Source of the DNA: Pseudoduganella dura
GTDB taxonomy: Bacteria > Pseudomonadota > Gammaproteobacteria > Burkholderiales > Burkholderiaceae_D
NCBI RefSeq assembly: GCF_009727155.1
Contig: NZ_WNWM01000002.1
Coordinates: 620,001 to 684,000 of the forward strand
Direction: 5' to 3'
Length of the DNA: 64,000 nucleotides
Shown: piece after piece, positions 1 to 8,921 of the stretch
How the letters are laid out: every line of letters begins with the position of its first letter
Numbering within the stretch: the first letter of the stretch is position 1
Made by a program: the position numbers and the translations under genes
Notes under the pieces: generated by a model
Seen by the model: the letters and a program-made list of their open reading frames with translations, nothing else
Databases searched by the model: none
What the model was told of the DNA's origin: nothing

Positions 1-2
1 CG

Positions 3-545
3 TGCCGCGAAGGCGTGTGCGGTTCGGATGCGATGAACGTCAACGGCAAGAACCGCCTGGCGTGCACGACGAACCTGAACGAACTGGTCGAACCGATCAT
101 CCTGCGCCCGCTGCCGGGCCTGCCGGTGATCCGCGACCTGATCGTGGACATGACGCAGTTCTTCAAGCAGTACGAATCGATCAAGCCGTTCCTGATCAAC
201 GAATCGATCCCGCCGGAGAAGGAACGCCTGCAGACGCCGGCCGAGCGCGAAGAGCTCGACGGCCTGTACGAGTGTATCCTGTGCGCGTGCTGCTCGACGT
301 CGTGCCCGTCGTTCTGGTGGAACCCGGACAAGTTCGTGGGTCCGGCCGGCCTGCTGCAGGCCTACCGCTTCATCGCCGACTCGCGCGACGAAGCCACCGG
401 CCAGCGCCTGGACGATCTGGAAGATCCGTACCGCCTGTTCCGCTGCCACTCGATCATGAACTGCGTGGACGTGTGCCCGAAGGGCCTGAACCCGAACCGC
501 GCGATCGGCAAGATCAAGGAACTGATGGTTCGCCGCGCGATCTAG
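3..545 (+). CDS. sdhB: succinate dehydrogenase iron-sulfur subunit, 3' part
   Basis: Iron-sulfur subunit of respiratory complex II; it passes electrons from the flavoprotein SdhA to the membrane quinone. The window opens inside the gene, so about 50-60 N-terminal residues are missing. Visible are the end of the [2Fe-2S] motif ([12 protein letters not shown]), the [4Fe-4S] ligand run [12 protein letters not shown] and the [3Fe-4S]/[4Fe-4S] motif [14 protein letters not shown], all with intact cysteines. The stop TAG is followed within 30 bases by a strong terminator. In related beta-proteobacteria sdhE and gltA usually follow sdhB; here a histidine kinase follows, so this sdh operon ends at sdhB. 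Confidence 0.97.
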   Translation, partial: CREGVCGSDAMNVNGKNRLACTTNLNELVEPIILRPLPGLPVIRDLIVDMTQFFKQYESIKPFLINESIPPEKERLQTPAEREELDGLYECILCACCSTSCPSFWWNPDKFVGPAGLLQAYRFIADSRDEATGQRLDDLEDPYRLFRCHSIMNCVDVCPKGLNPNRAIGKIKELMVRRAI

Positions 546-572
546 AAGCCGCGCACGCGGGATACCGCAATG

Positions 573-617
573 AAAAAGCCGGGGTGAACGCGCAATGCGT
601 TTGCCCCGGCTTTTTTT
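573..617 (+). terminator. intrinsic terminator after sdhB
   Basis: Arms AAAAAGCCGGGG and CCCCGGCTTTTTTT pair around an 18-19 base loop and end in a run of seven T. It lies 28 bases after the sdhB stop. The A-rich 5' arm makes it potentially bidirectional. Confidence 0.9.
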
Positions 618-798
618 CGGCTGGTGCCGGCAATGGACGAGCTGGAACCATGACATTCTTCGGCACCTTGCCCCCTTCCCTGCAGACCCGGTGGGCGATA
701 TACAGCCGGCCCTGTTGGGGCGTCTGCCTCCTGTATTTTCGGTTAGTTGCAAATTGACCGCTGCGCTTCGGCAGTGGCAGGCATGCGAGAATTTACCG

Positions 799-2901
799 AT
801 GAAAAATCCCGCATCGGCCCTCTTTTCCGGCCATGGCGAAGTGCGTTCCCTGCTGCGCAAGCGGGACTGGAGCGGCTTTCCGTTCGGCCCGCCGGAACGA
901 TGGCCGCCGATCGTGCGGCAGACCATCGACATGCTGCTCCATACCCCGGCGCCGATGAGTTTCCTGTGGGGCGACGACCTTCTGTATTTCTACAACGATG
1001 CCTACACGGCGATCCTGGCCGACAAGCATCCCGCGGCGCTGGCCGGGCCATTGTGGGAAAACTGGCACGAGCACCAGGACGAGTTTGCCCCCATCGTGCG
1101 CAAGGCGCAGGATGGCGAAGCCTGCATTCTCACCGACATGCCATTCCCGGTCGCCCGCGGCGGCACGCTGCAGCAGGGTTATTTCACCTATACCCTGCTG
1201 CCGGTGTTCGATGCGGCCGGCGGCGTGACCGGCATTCTCGCGATCACGATCGAAACCACCATGCGGGTATTGTCGAACCGCCGGCAGGAATTCCAGCTGG
1301 GCCTTGCCGACCTGGTGCGCCCGCTCACCGATCCCCACGAAGTGATCGCCAGGGCCAGCGAGCTTCTGGGCCGGTGCCTCGCGGCGGACCGCGTGGTCTA
1401 CGCCCTGGTGGACGACACGGGCGACACGGCGACCATCGAACGGGACTGGACCAGCGGCAGGCTGCCGACGATGGCGGGCAGCTTTTTCCACCTGGACGAA
1501 TTCGGCCCCGCGCTGGCCGACGCCGTGCGCGCCGGAACGTCGCTGGTGCTGGGCGACGTCAAGGCGGACGAGCGCTCCGCCGCTTTCGCGAAAGCGTACA
1601 CGGACCTCGGCCTGCAGGCCGTGCTGGTGATCCCGTTGATGAAACAGGGGCGCCTGCGCGCGCTGCTCAACGTGCATCACGTGGAACCCCATGCATGGAC
1701 CCGTGTCGACGTGGACATCGCGGAAGACATGGCGGACCGCACCTGGTCGGCCGTGGAAAGTGCGCGCTCGCAGGCCGAGCTGCGCGAGGCGGACCGGCGC
1801 AAGGACGAGTTCCTGGCCATGCTGGCCCATGAATTGCGCAATCCGCTGGCACCGATCGGCGCGGCCGCCGAGCTGCTGCAGCACGGCAAGCTCGACGAGG
1901 CCAGCGTGTTGCGCACCAGCCAGGTCATCGGCCGCCAGGTGCGGCACATGACCAGCCTGGTGGACGACCTGCTCGACGTGTCGCGCGTCACGCGCGGCCT
2001 CGTCGAACTGCGCATGGACCGGCTCGACCTGCGCCATATCGTGACCGAAGCGATCGAGCAGATCACGCCGCTGATCCGGGCCCGGCGGCACCACCTGGCC
2101 CTGGCCCTGCCGCCGGATGCGCCCATCGTGCTGGGGGACAGGAAACGACTGGTGCAGGTGCTGGCCAACCTGCTCAACAACGCGGCCAAGTACACCGACG
2201 AAGGCGGGCATATCGGCGTGGAAACGGATGTGCGCGACGACCATGTGCTGGTGCATGTCGTCGACAACGGCATCGGCATGACGCCGGAACTGGCGCGCCG
2301 CGCCTTCGACCTGTTTTCGCAGGCGGAGCGCTCGTCCGACCGCTCGCTCGGCGGCCTGGGGCTGGGCCTGGCACTGGTGAAAAGCCTGATCGAGCTGCAC
2401 CATGGCACGGTGCACTGCCGCAGCGACGGCCCGGGCAAAGGGAGCACGTTCACCGTCTGCCTGCCCCGTGCCGAACCGGAACCGGCCGGCCGCGCGCCCA
2501 TCGGCGGGAAAGAGCCCGACCCGTCGCGCACCGGCGGACCGCTGCGCATCATGGTGGTGGATGACAATGTCGACGCGGCATCGATGCTGGCCATGCTCCT
2601 CGAAGCGGCCGGCCACCAGGTGCTGGTCGAACATTCGCCGCTGCAGGCGCTGGCCCGCAGCCGCGCCGAGGCGCCGCGCGTGTTCCTGCTCGATATCGGC
2701 CTGCCGCAGATGGATGGCTACGAACTGGCCAGGCGCCTGCGGGCCCAGCCGGAAACGGCCGGCGCGCTGCTGATCGCCGTCACCGGCTACGGCCAGGACA
2801 GCGACCGGGCCCAGACCGCCGCCGCCGGCTTCGATCACCATCTGGTCAAGCCGGTCGATTTGCCGCAGCTGTACAGGCTGCTCGCCCGCGTGGCACCGTA
2901 G
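799..2901 (+). CDS. hybrid sensor histidine kinase with C-terminal receiver
   Basis: 700-aa cytoplasmic hybrid kinase. I start it at ATG 799 because the longer open frame begins inside the sdhB terminator; the Shine-Dalgarno here is weak. Order: PAS-like region (about 15-160), GAF domain (about 170-330), HisKA with AHELRNP and phospho-acceptor His344, HATPase with an N box ([10 protein letters not shown]), DNGIGM and GLGLGLAL, then a receiver with acceptor Asp632 ([13 protein letters not shown]) and a conserved Lys near the end. All catalytic motifs look intact. There is no transmembrane segment, so the signal is probably intracellular or a small molecule bound by PAS/GAF. No partner regulator lies next to it. 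The ligand is unknown. Confidence 0.93.
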   Translation: MKNPASALFSGHGEVRSLLRKRDWSGFPFGPPERWPPIVRQTIDMLLHTPAPMSFLWGDDLLYFYNDAYTAILADKHPAALAGPLWENWHEHQDEFAPIVRKAQDGEACILTDMPFPVARGGTLQQGYFTYTLLPVFDAAGGVTGILAITIETTMRVLSNRRQEFQLGLADLVRPLTDPHEVIARASELLGRCLAADRVVYALVDDTGDTATIERDWTSGRLPTMAGSFFHLDEFGPALADAVRAGTSLVLGDVKADERSAAFAKAYTDLGLQAVLVIPLMKQGRLRALLNVHHVEPHAWTRVDVDIAEDMADRTWSAVESARSQAELREADRRKDEFLAMLAHELRNPLAPIGAAAELLQHGKLDEASVLRTSQVIGRQVRHMTSLVDDLLDVSRVTRGLVELRMDRLDLRHIVTEAIEQITPLIRARRHHLALALPPDAPIVLGDRKRLVQVLANLLNNAAKYTDEGGHIGVETDVRDDHVLVHVVDNGIGMTPELARRAFDLFSQAERSSDRSLGGLGLGLALVKSLIELHHGTVHCRSDGPGKGSTFTVCLPRAEPEPAGRAPIGGKEPDPSRTGGPLRIMVVDDNVDAASMLAMLLEAAGHQVLVEHSPLQALARSRAEAPRVFLLDIGLPQMDGYELARRLRAQPETAGALLIAVTGYGQDSDRAQTAAAGFDHHLVKPVDLPQLYRLLARVAP

Positions 2902-2961
2902 CCGGCTGCATCCGCGCAAATGACCGCCCCGCCTTCCCTGCCCGGCCTCGGGGCTGGATCC

Positions 2962-3135
2962 TCAGTGGCGGAACATCCGCTCCACGTGGCTCATGTCGAA
3001 CACGGGCTGCTGGCTGGCGACGAGGTCCGCTATCGCGCTGGCCGGCCGTGGCGGTTCGTCGGAAGGCGCGTTGACCGTGCCGAAGGCTGCCGCCAACGCG
3101 CTGCCGGCACAGAGAATGCATTTGATCAGGGTCAT
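2962..3135 (-). CDS. small exported peptide, 57 aa, unknown function
   Basis: Short reading frame supported by a strong ribosome site: GGAGG lies six bases before the ATG. The N-terminus (MTLIKCILCAGSALAAAFGT) looks like a signal peptide, followed by a Pro-rich polar stretch and an acidic/basic tail ending in MFRH. The mature part would be only about 35 residues. It is convergent with the hybrid kinase and lies upstream of the protease on the same strand, separated by that gene's terminator. I recognise no family. Confidence 0.6.
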   Translation of the reverse strand: MTLIKCILCAGSALAAAFGTVNAPSDEPPRPASAIADLVASQQPVFDMSHVERMFRH

Positions 3136-3283
3136 GTCTGCCTCCGCTATCGTTATAAGGCGGCCTTTGCAACCGCTCTGACTTCAGAGTAGTCCCCGCA
3201 CGGCAGGAAGGAAAGCCCATATTGGCGATAGCAGGTATCTGTCGGACGAATGCAACTCTTGTTCTCTCCAGCAAACGTTTTCA

Positions 3284-3318
3284 GAAGGAAAAACGCCCCG
3301 GCCGCGCGGCAGCCGGGG
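3284..3318 (-). terminator. intrinsic terminator after the metzincin gene
   Basis: Read on the minus strand: arm CCCCGGC, nine-base loop, arm GCCGGGG, then CG and a T tract. It sits about 60 bases past the stop of the leftward protease gene. A T-rich 3' side exists only on the minus strand. Confidence 0.75.
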
Positions 3319-3379
3319 AGTACGAATGCCATTGCAACGCGCCGGCATGCGGCGAACGGCCGTGTCGGCTGCCCGAGGC

Positions 3380-4216
3380 CTAGCTGGTGCGCAGCAGCGC
3401 CGTCAGTGCCACCAGGCGGTCCGCCTCCTGCGCTTCATGGTAGGGCCGCATCAGGCGCACCGGCGTGCCGTTGATTTCCCGTAGCTGCCCGCTCCACGCG
3501 CCCTCGTACAGCAGCTTCAGGTCGCGCCGGTCGGCATCCGTCATCGTGCTGGCGGCACCATAGTTCATGATGCTGAACGGCTTGCTGGCGTCGTGCTCGC
3601 CGAAAACCTCGGAAGGCCAGCGGGTTTCGCTGATGAGCGCGAAGAAATGGCGCAAGCCGAACACGTGCCCCAGTTCATGGGCCATCGTTTCGACCTGCTC
3701 CGTCTCGTCGAGCTCGAAGAATTTCGGGTAGATCTTCAGTTCGTGCCTGCCGGGATCGGGGAAGAACGCGCTGGCCAGCACGCAGCCGCTGACGGAGCAG
3801 CGGTCCGCCTCGCGGATGGCGATCTCGAAATCGTAGGCGTCATCCCGTTCGGAGAGCTTGACGGGAGCGCCCTCGCCCCATTGCTCGACGCCTTTGCCCA
3901 GCAGGAGCCGCACCGCCGCGGCCGCGGCATCGGGCTGCTCGAACGCTTCCAGCGAAAACTGGTTGAAGCGCCAGCGCAGCGTGACATCCCTGCCCCATAA
4001 CGGAATGAATCCTTCGCTGGCATCGACCAGCAGGTCGAGCTTGGACGCGCCGCGCGGGCGCTCGTGGCCGCGCGAATCCGTCGCGCACACCGCCTTGTAC
4101 TTGCCGTAGACATGTACCGCCGTCCCGGCGAGAGCCGGCTGTTTCCCGGCCCACCGGAACGCTTCCCGGTCCACCGACGGATAGACCGCGTCGCCGTTCG
4201 TCTCGTTCTGCCCCAT
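3380..4216 (-). CDS. metzincin-type zinc metalloprotease (M10/matrixin-like)
   Basis: 278-aa protein with the extended zinc motif HELGHVFGLRH (residues 180-190) and a Met-turn SIMNYG (215-220), the signature of metzincins. The start at 4216 is set by a strong GGAGGG site six bases upstream. No signal peptide is visible, so export would need another route, or the enzyme acts inside. The pre-catalytic half (1-150) shows no clear propeptide cysteine switch. It is divergent from the TonB-dependent receptor, with a perfect dyad between them. Substrate unknown. Confidence 0.85.
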   Translation of the reverse strand: MGQNETNGDAVYPSVDREAFRWAGKQPALAGTAVHVYGKYKAVCATDSRGHERPRGASKLDLLVDASEGFIPLWGRDVTLRWRFNQFSLEAFEQPDAAAAAVRLLLGKGVEQWGEGAPVKLSERDDAYDFEIAIREADRCSVSGCVLASAFFPDPGRHELKIYPKFFELDETEQVETMAHELGHVFGLRHFFALISETRWPSEVFGEHDASKPFSIMNYGAASTMTDADRRDLKLLYEGAWSGQLREINGTPVRLMRPYHEAQEADRLVALTALLRTS

Positions 4217-4355
4217 TGTTCCCTCCGTCCTGGCTGGTTTTACGTCGTCCCGCCAGGGCGCCATTCCGCAGGCGCGCCGAGCGGGTTCACTTTAATTATC
4301 GGCCGCTTTCCGGCGCCTGCAATCGCTTTCCCTTCCTCGCATGCCGGAAGCGGGA

Positions 4356-4377
4356 ATCGTGGCAAAAATGCCACGAT
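4356..4377. promoter_or_regulatory. perfect 22-bp dyad, putative operator
   Basis: Arms ATCGTGGCA and TGCCACGAT are exact inverted repeats around AAAA. The site lies between the divergent protease (start 4216) and TonB receptor (start 4490), 113 bases before the receptor. There is no T tract, so it is not a terminator. It could bind a dimeric regulator of either gene; the regulator is unknown. Confidence 0.5.
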
Positions 4378-4489
4378 CCGCAGGCTGGCTTGCATCGCGT
4401 CCAGGACATTCCAGCGGACGCTACTTAAATAAAAGTAATTAACAAGGAGGTCACAATTGACTCCTATGCTCCGGGACTGACGTTTCCCA

Positions 4490-7084
4490 ATGTACAACTG
4501 GAGCAAAAACTTGATCGAGAAAAAAATGGCGCTCGCGATCGGCTGCGCACTCGGAGCGCTGTACGTGTTTTCCACTCCGGTGCTGGCGCAGGACCCATCG
4601 CAGGAGCCGGCACAGGCAAGCCAGGCCCCTGCGCCGCCCGACTCCCGGACCGCTCCTCAAGCCGATCCACAAGGAAAGCCGCAGGCCGATCGGCAGGCAG
4701 CCAACCAGGCCGATTCCCAGGTCGTGGTCGTCACCGGTTCGGCCCGTCCGCAACGGCGCTTCGATGTTTCCTACGCCGTGAATGCGCTGTCGCAAGCCGA
4801 AGTGCAGAAGCTCGCGCCGCTGAACATGGCCGACCTGCTGGGCAAGCTGCCGGGCATCCAGGTCGAGGCCACCGGCGGCGAAGTGCAGAACGTGACGCGG
4901 GTGCGGGGCATTCCCACCGATGACGGCTATGCCTTGTTCCAGCAGGACGGCCTGCCGCTGATGACGGAGATCAACGGCTTCTTCTTCCGCGGCGACAGCA
5001 TGAACCGCTACGACCTGATGACGAAGACCATCGAGGTGGTGCGCGGCGGCCCCGCGCCGATCTACGCCAGCCAGGCCGCGGCCATCGTCAACAGCACCAC
5101 GGTGACCGGCACGGAGACCACCCGCGGCAAGGCCCAGGTGACGGTCGGCACCACGGGCCTCAGGCGCATCGATGCCTACCAGGCCGGCAAGATCGACGAC
5201 CGCACCTTCTATGCGATCGGCGGCTTCGTGCGCGAGGATGACGGCCACCGCGACAACGGCTTCCCGAACGACCGCGGCGGCCAGATCCGGGCGAACATCA
5301 AGCGCGTGACCGACGCGGGCACGTGGAAGCTGAGCGCTAATTTCCTGAACGACCATAACGTGTTCTACCTGCCGATCCCGGTGGCCGATCCGCGCAATCC
5401 CGGCGTGTCGCTCGATCCGTACATCGATTATTTCAAGGGCACGATGAACTCGCCGGCGCTGCGCAACGTCAGCCAGAAGTACCTCGACGGGTCCGATGCG
5501 CTGCAATCGAGCCGGCGCGACCTGGCAAATGGCCGGCACCTGCGCTTCGGCAATATCGGTTTGCAATACGACGGCGAACTGGGGCCGTGGCAGGTGGCGG
5601 CCAAAGCGGGTTTCACGAAGGGCACGCTCGATTTCGACGCCTTCTATTCGACGTCGAACCCGGCCGACGCGACGACGTTCGCCAACGGTTTCCTCGCGGC
5701 CGCCAGGTCCGCGTTCGGCGCGGTGGACCGCCTCGGCTATGCGCTGTCGGGCACCGGCGGCCAGGCCTACGATCCGGCGTCCGCCTCCGGCCTCGTCATG
5801 CAGGGGCAGTACCGCGCCCTCGCCTCGGATTTCCACTCGAACCAGGTGGACCTGAACGTCACGCGCAACTTCCGGACCGGCCTGGGCAGCCACGATGTGA
5901 AAGCGGGCTTCTACGGCAGCACCTATGGCGCCACCAGCCGGTCGGTCTACAACGACATGCTGATCGAGGTGCAGGGCCAGCCGCGCACGCTCGACCTGCT
6001 GGCCTATTCGGCTTCGGGCGCCGTGCTCGGCTCGGTCACGGACAACGGCGTGCTGCGCTACACCACCACGCTGAACGGCGGCGACGTGGATGCCCGGATG
6101 GGCGCGCTGTACCTGAACGATACCTGGGATATTTCCGACCGGCTGCGCCTCGACGCCGGCGTGCGCACCGAGCGCTACAAGTACGACGGTCATGCGCTGC
6201 TGACGGAGGCGGCAAACCTGGGCGACGCGGCCACGCTGGCCGACAACAACACGCGCGCCTTCACCGGCGCGCGCCAGGCACACGTGATCAAGCCGCACAC
6301 CACGAACTGGACGGTGGGCGCGAACTACGACTTTTCCACGCGGTTCGGCGGCTATGCCCGTGCTTCCCACCTCGAAGTGCCGCCGACGATGCAGGTGGCC
6401 TCGTCGGTCGACCCGCTCGTGCTGACGACGAAGGCGAACCAGTACGAAGCCGGCTTCAAGGCCACGTTCGGCCGTTCCTACCTGTACGTGACAGGCTTCT
6501 ACACGCAGTTCGATCCATTGAACGCTTCGTTCGTGGCGTTCAACCCCGTTACGGGGCGCAACGACCAGACCGTGCCGTTCTTCGGCAAGGCCGTCATCCG
6601 CGGCGCCGAGATCGACGGCGCATGGCACCTGGCGAAACGCCTCGTCGTCAACGCTTCGCTGACCTTCCAGGACCCCGAATACCGCAACTTCGTCAGCGCC
6701 ACGGGCGCCGACCCCTCGCGAGTGGTCGGCAACCAGATCGTCCGCGAACCGAGAGTGTTCGGCAATATCCGCCCGAGCTACAGCTTCAGCGTGGGCGACA
6801 ACGTCGTCGACGTCTCCGGCAGCTATGCTTACACGGGCAAGCGCTACGTCGACCTGTTCAATGCCACCGCGCTGCCTTCGTATCGCTCGGTGGGCGCCGG
6901 CATCCTCGTCACGCGCGGCGACTGGCAATTCCAGCTTGCTGGCGACAACCTGACGAACGCGAAAGGCCTCACCGAAGGCAACCCGCGTACCGATACCCTG
7001 GCGGGCCAGGGCAGCAACGTGGCGATCTACGGCCGGCCGGTGTTCGGGCGCAGCGCACGCCTGATGGTGAGCAAAGCATGGTGA
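4490..7084 (+). CDS. TonB-dependent outer membrane receptor
   Basis: 864-aa outer-membrane receptor that would import a ligand with TonB/ExbBD energy. It has an N-terminal signal segment ending around TPVLA, then a low-complexity Gln/Ala/Pro stretch (about 35-75), a plug domain (from VVVVTGSARP through VRGIPTDDGYALF) and a beta-barrel with a C-terminal aromatic residue (SKAW). A good ribosome site (AAGGAGG, 4443-4449) lies 40 bases upstream of the ATG. It fits a seven-codon leader frame at 4457-4480 better than the receptor itself, so coupled translation is possible. The receptor stop lies 27 bases before the ydcF-like gene. Ligand unknown; no siderophore genes nearby. Confidence 0.92.
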   Translation: MYNWSKNLIEKKMALAIGCALGALYVFSTPVLAQDPSQEPAQASQAPAPPDSRTAPQADPQGKPQADRQAANQADSQVVVVTGSARPQRRFDVSYAVNALSQAEVQKLAPLNMADLLGKLPGIQVEATGGEVQNVTRVRGIPTDDGYALFQQDGLPLMTEINGFFFRGDSMNRYDLMTKTIEVVRGGPAPIYASQAAAIVNSTTVTGTETTRGKAQVTVGTTGLRRIDAYQAGKIDDRTFYAIGGFVREDDGHRDNGFPNDRGGQIRANIKRVTDAGTWKLSANFLNDHNVFYLPIPVADPRNPGVSLDPYIDYFKGTMNSPALRNVSQKYLDGSDALQSSRRDLANGRHLRFGNIGLQYDGELGPWQVAAKAGFTKGTLDFDAFYSTSNPADATTFANGFLAAARSAFGAVDRLGYALSGTGGQAYDPASASGLVMQGQYRALASDFHSNQVDLNVTRNFRTGLGSHDVKAGFYGSTYGATSRSVYNDMLIEVQGQPRTLDLLAYSASGAVLGSVTDNGVLRYTTTLNGGDVDARMGALYLNDTWDISDRLRLDAGVRTERYKYDGHALLTEAANLGDAATLADNNTRAFTGARQAHVIKPHTTNWTVGANYDFSTRFGGYARASHLEVPPTMQVASSVDPLVLTTKANQYEAGFKATFGRSYLYVTGFYTQFDPLNASFVAFNPVTGRNDQTVPFFGKAVIRGAEIDGAWHLAKRLVVNASLTFQDPEYRNFVSATGADPSRVVGNQIVREPRVFGNIRPSYSFSVGDNVVDVSGSYAYTGKRYVDLFNATALPSYRSVGAGILVTRGDWQFQLAGDNLTNAKGLTEGNPRTDTLAGQGSNVAIYGRPVFGRSARLMVSKAW

Positions 7085-7110
7085 ACACGGCAAAAGCGGG
7101 CAAGGAAACA

Positions 7111-8274
7111 ATGACGCGGATCAGCAGGCATTTCATTCTCGCGGCGGCACTGGCCGTCGCCCTTCCCTCCTTTTGCGCCCACGCCGCGCCGGTCAGGGAC
7201 GGGTACTGGGCGCTGATGGCGAACCAGCTGTTCCCCACGCTCGCCGGCATCAGGGGCGCGCCCCCGCAAGGCCTGGCAACGGTGCTGGACACCCGCAGGA
7301 AGCGCATCGATGCATGCGAGGGTGCGTCGAAGTGCCTGTTCCTCGCGTCCACCTGGACCGACGATGAAATGGACGCCGTGGCGCGCGCCGTGCCGTCGGG
7401 CTCGGCCGCACCGTCGAGGCCGCCGATGGCCGACGACGGGGTCAAGGCCCAGGTGGTGCGCGAATTGCGAGGGCTGAACGCGATCCTGCAGGTCTATGGC
7501 TTCGGTACCGAGCCGCGCTACCCGAAGATCGACGGCCCGGTCGAGAAGCCCGGCAGCGAAGAGTTCAAGGCCCTGGTGGCGGACGCCATCTGGCTGGCCG
7601 GGGCGTCGCGCAACGATCCGGGGATGGGCCTGGATCCGAGCATGCCGCTGGCGATCGCCCTCATCGACGTCAACGAGCGGCGCGACGCGGTGGCCTTCGA
7701 GCCGCTCGACAAGGCGCACAACGCGGCGGCATTCGCGCTGGCGCGCGGCATCGACTGGAAGCGCCACAGGTACACGGCGATCATCATCCCGGGCGTGGGG
7801 CCGGAAAACCCGACGATCGCGCTGAGCGCGCGCGGCAAGCTGCACCTGCGGCTGGCCGCCAGCCGCTTCGCGGACGGCGATGCGGCATTCATCATCGTCA
7901 GCGGCGCGGCCGTGCATCCGAAGGATTCGCGCTTCAACGAAGCGGTCGAGATGCGCAAGGTGCTGGTCGAGCGCTACGGCATTCCGGCCGAGCGCATCGT
8001 CATCGAACCGTATGCCCGCCATACGACCACGAACCTGCGCAACGCCACGCGGCGGCTGGTCGCCATGGGCGCGCCGATCGACCGCCCCACGCTGATCGTC
8101 GCCAACGCCAGCCAGAGCCGCTACATCGAAAGCCCCGAGTTCGCCGCCCGCAATCCGGCTGAGCTGGGCTACCAGCCCGGCACCGTCGGCGCGCGCCTGT
8201 CGCCTTACGAGCTCGAGTTCGTGCCGTCGCCGCGGTCGCTGCGCGTCGACCCGTGGGACCCGCTGGATCCCTGA
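7111..8274 (+). CDS. exported DUF218/YdcF-like protein
   Basis: 387-aa protein. The start at 7111 is chosen for its AAGGAAACA ribosome site and because it yields a clean signal peptide (MTRISRHFILAAALAVALP, cleavage near CAHA-AP); an ATG at 7078 overlapping the receptor stop also exists. The C-terminal half (about 215-340) is a DUF218 domain (ElyC/SanA/YdcF family): IIIPGVGPENP, FIIVSGAAVHP, the RYGIPAERI segment and a late NATRRL helix. This family is linked to envelope metabolism, with no firm reaction. It probably shares a transcript with the TonB receptor, suggesting a role with the same ligand. Confidence 0.85.
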   Translation: MTRISRHFILAAALAVALPSFCAHAAPVRDGYWALMANQLFPTLAGIRGAPPQGLATVLDTRRKRIDACEGASKCLFLASTWTDDEMDAVARAVPSGSAAPSRPPMADDGVKAQVVRELRGLNAILQVYGFGTEPRYPKIDGPVEKPGSEEFKALVADAIWLAGASRNDPGMGLDPSMPLAIALIDVNERRDAVAFEPLDKAHNAAAFALARGIDWKRHRYTAIIIPGVGPENPTIALSARGKLHLRLAASRFADGDAAFIIVSGAAVHPKDSRFNEAVEMRKVLVERYGIPAERIVIEPYARHTTTNLRNATRRLVAMGAPIDRPTLIVANASQSRYIESPEFAARNPAELGYQPGTVGARLSPYELEFVPSPRSLRVDPWDPLDP

Positions 8275-8396
8275 AGCAACTGCCGCCGCTGCGTGCGACT
8301 GGCGTCGCGCGTGGCGCGCGGGCCGGCTCGCAGGCCACCGCCAGCGCCACGTCCATCGTGCCGATCGGCCGTCATGCGGGGCGTCGCTATCAAGAT

Positions 8397-8410
8397 ATGA
8401 TCCGCATCAA
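8397..8410. promoter_or_regulatory. FNR/Anr-like box upstream of the PHB block
   Basis: ATGAT-CCGC-ATCAA matches the FNR/Anr consensus TTGAT-N4-ATCAA at 9 of 10 defined bases. It lies about 120 bases before the phaB remnant, first gene of the phaB-usp-phaC block. Oxygen-limited control of stress/PHB genes would fit. The other 240 bases of this gap (8275-8530) show no gene. Confidence 0.45.
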
Positions 8411-8530
8411 ATTTACTGCGAATATCGTAACAGCCAGGCGCCCGAGTTGCGCCACGACAGCGCGGTCGCCGTATCCTGCATTACCGGCCGCCCCGATGGC
8501 GCGACGGGCATCAACTCCACAGGAGCACAC

Positions 8531-8896
8531 ATGGGCAGGGTAGCGATCGTGACGGGCGGCACACGCGGCCTGGGCGAAGCCATCCCGGTGGCCTTGCAGG
8601 AAGCCGGCAACCGCGTGGCGGCCGTGTATCACAACAACGAGGAAGCGGCGGCCGCGTTCGCCGACCGACACCGCATTCCCGTCTTTTGCTGGGATGTCGG
8701 CGACTTCGATGCCTGTGCGCGCGGCGTGGCCGGCGTCGATCGCGCGCTCGGCCCGGTCAACATCCTGGTCAACAATGCCGGCGTTACCCGCGATGCGATG
8801 CTGCACAGGATGACACCGGAGCAATGGTCGGCCGTGCTGCACACCAACCTCGGCTCAATGTTCAACATCGCCCGCAGCCGCTGTCGCCTACACTGA
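8531..8896 (+). pseudogene. phaB: acetoacetyl-CoA reductase, truncated 5' remnant
   Basis: The intact enzyme (about 246 aa) reduces acetoacetyl-CoA to 3-hydroxybutyryl-CoA with NADPH for PHB synthesis. Only 121 codons remain. The Rossmann start (MGRVAIVTGGTRGLGEA), NNAGVTRDAMLH and the MTPEQWSAVLHTN stretch are recognisable, then homology stops at FNIARS and the frame ends in six unrelated residues. The active-site Ser and YxxxK, in the missing half, are absent in every frame downstream. A ribosome site (AGGAG) is still present. It lies 25 bases before the stress protein gene, so a deletion joined them. A functional copy presumably exists elsewhere. Confidence 0.85.
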
Positions 8897-8921
8897 AAGC
8901 AGTCAACCGCCGGAGCCCATC

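Noticed and set aside
793-2919. Leftward 708-codon frame opposite the hybrid kinase
   Set aside because: Shadow; the plus strand has complete kinase motifs.
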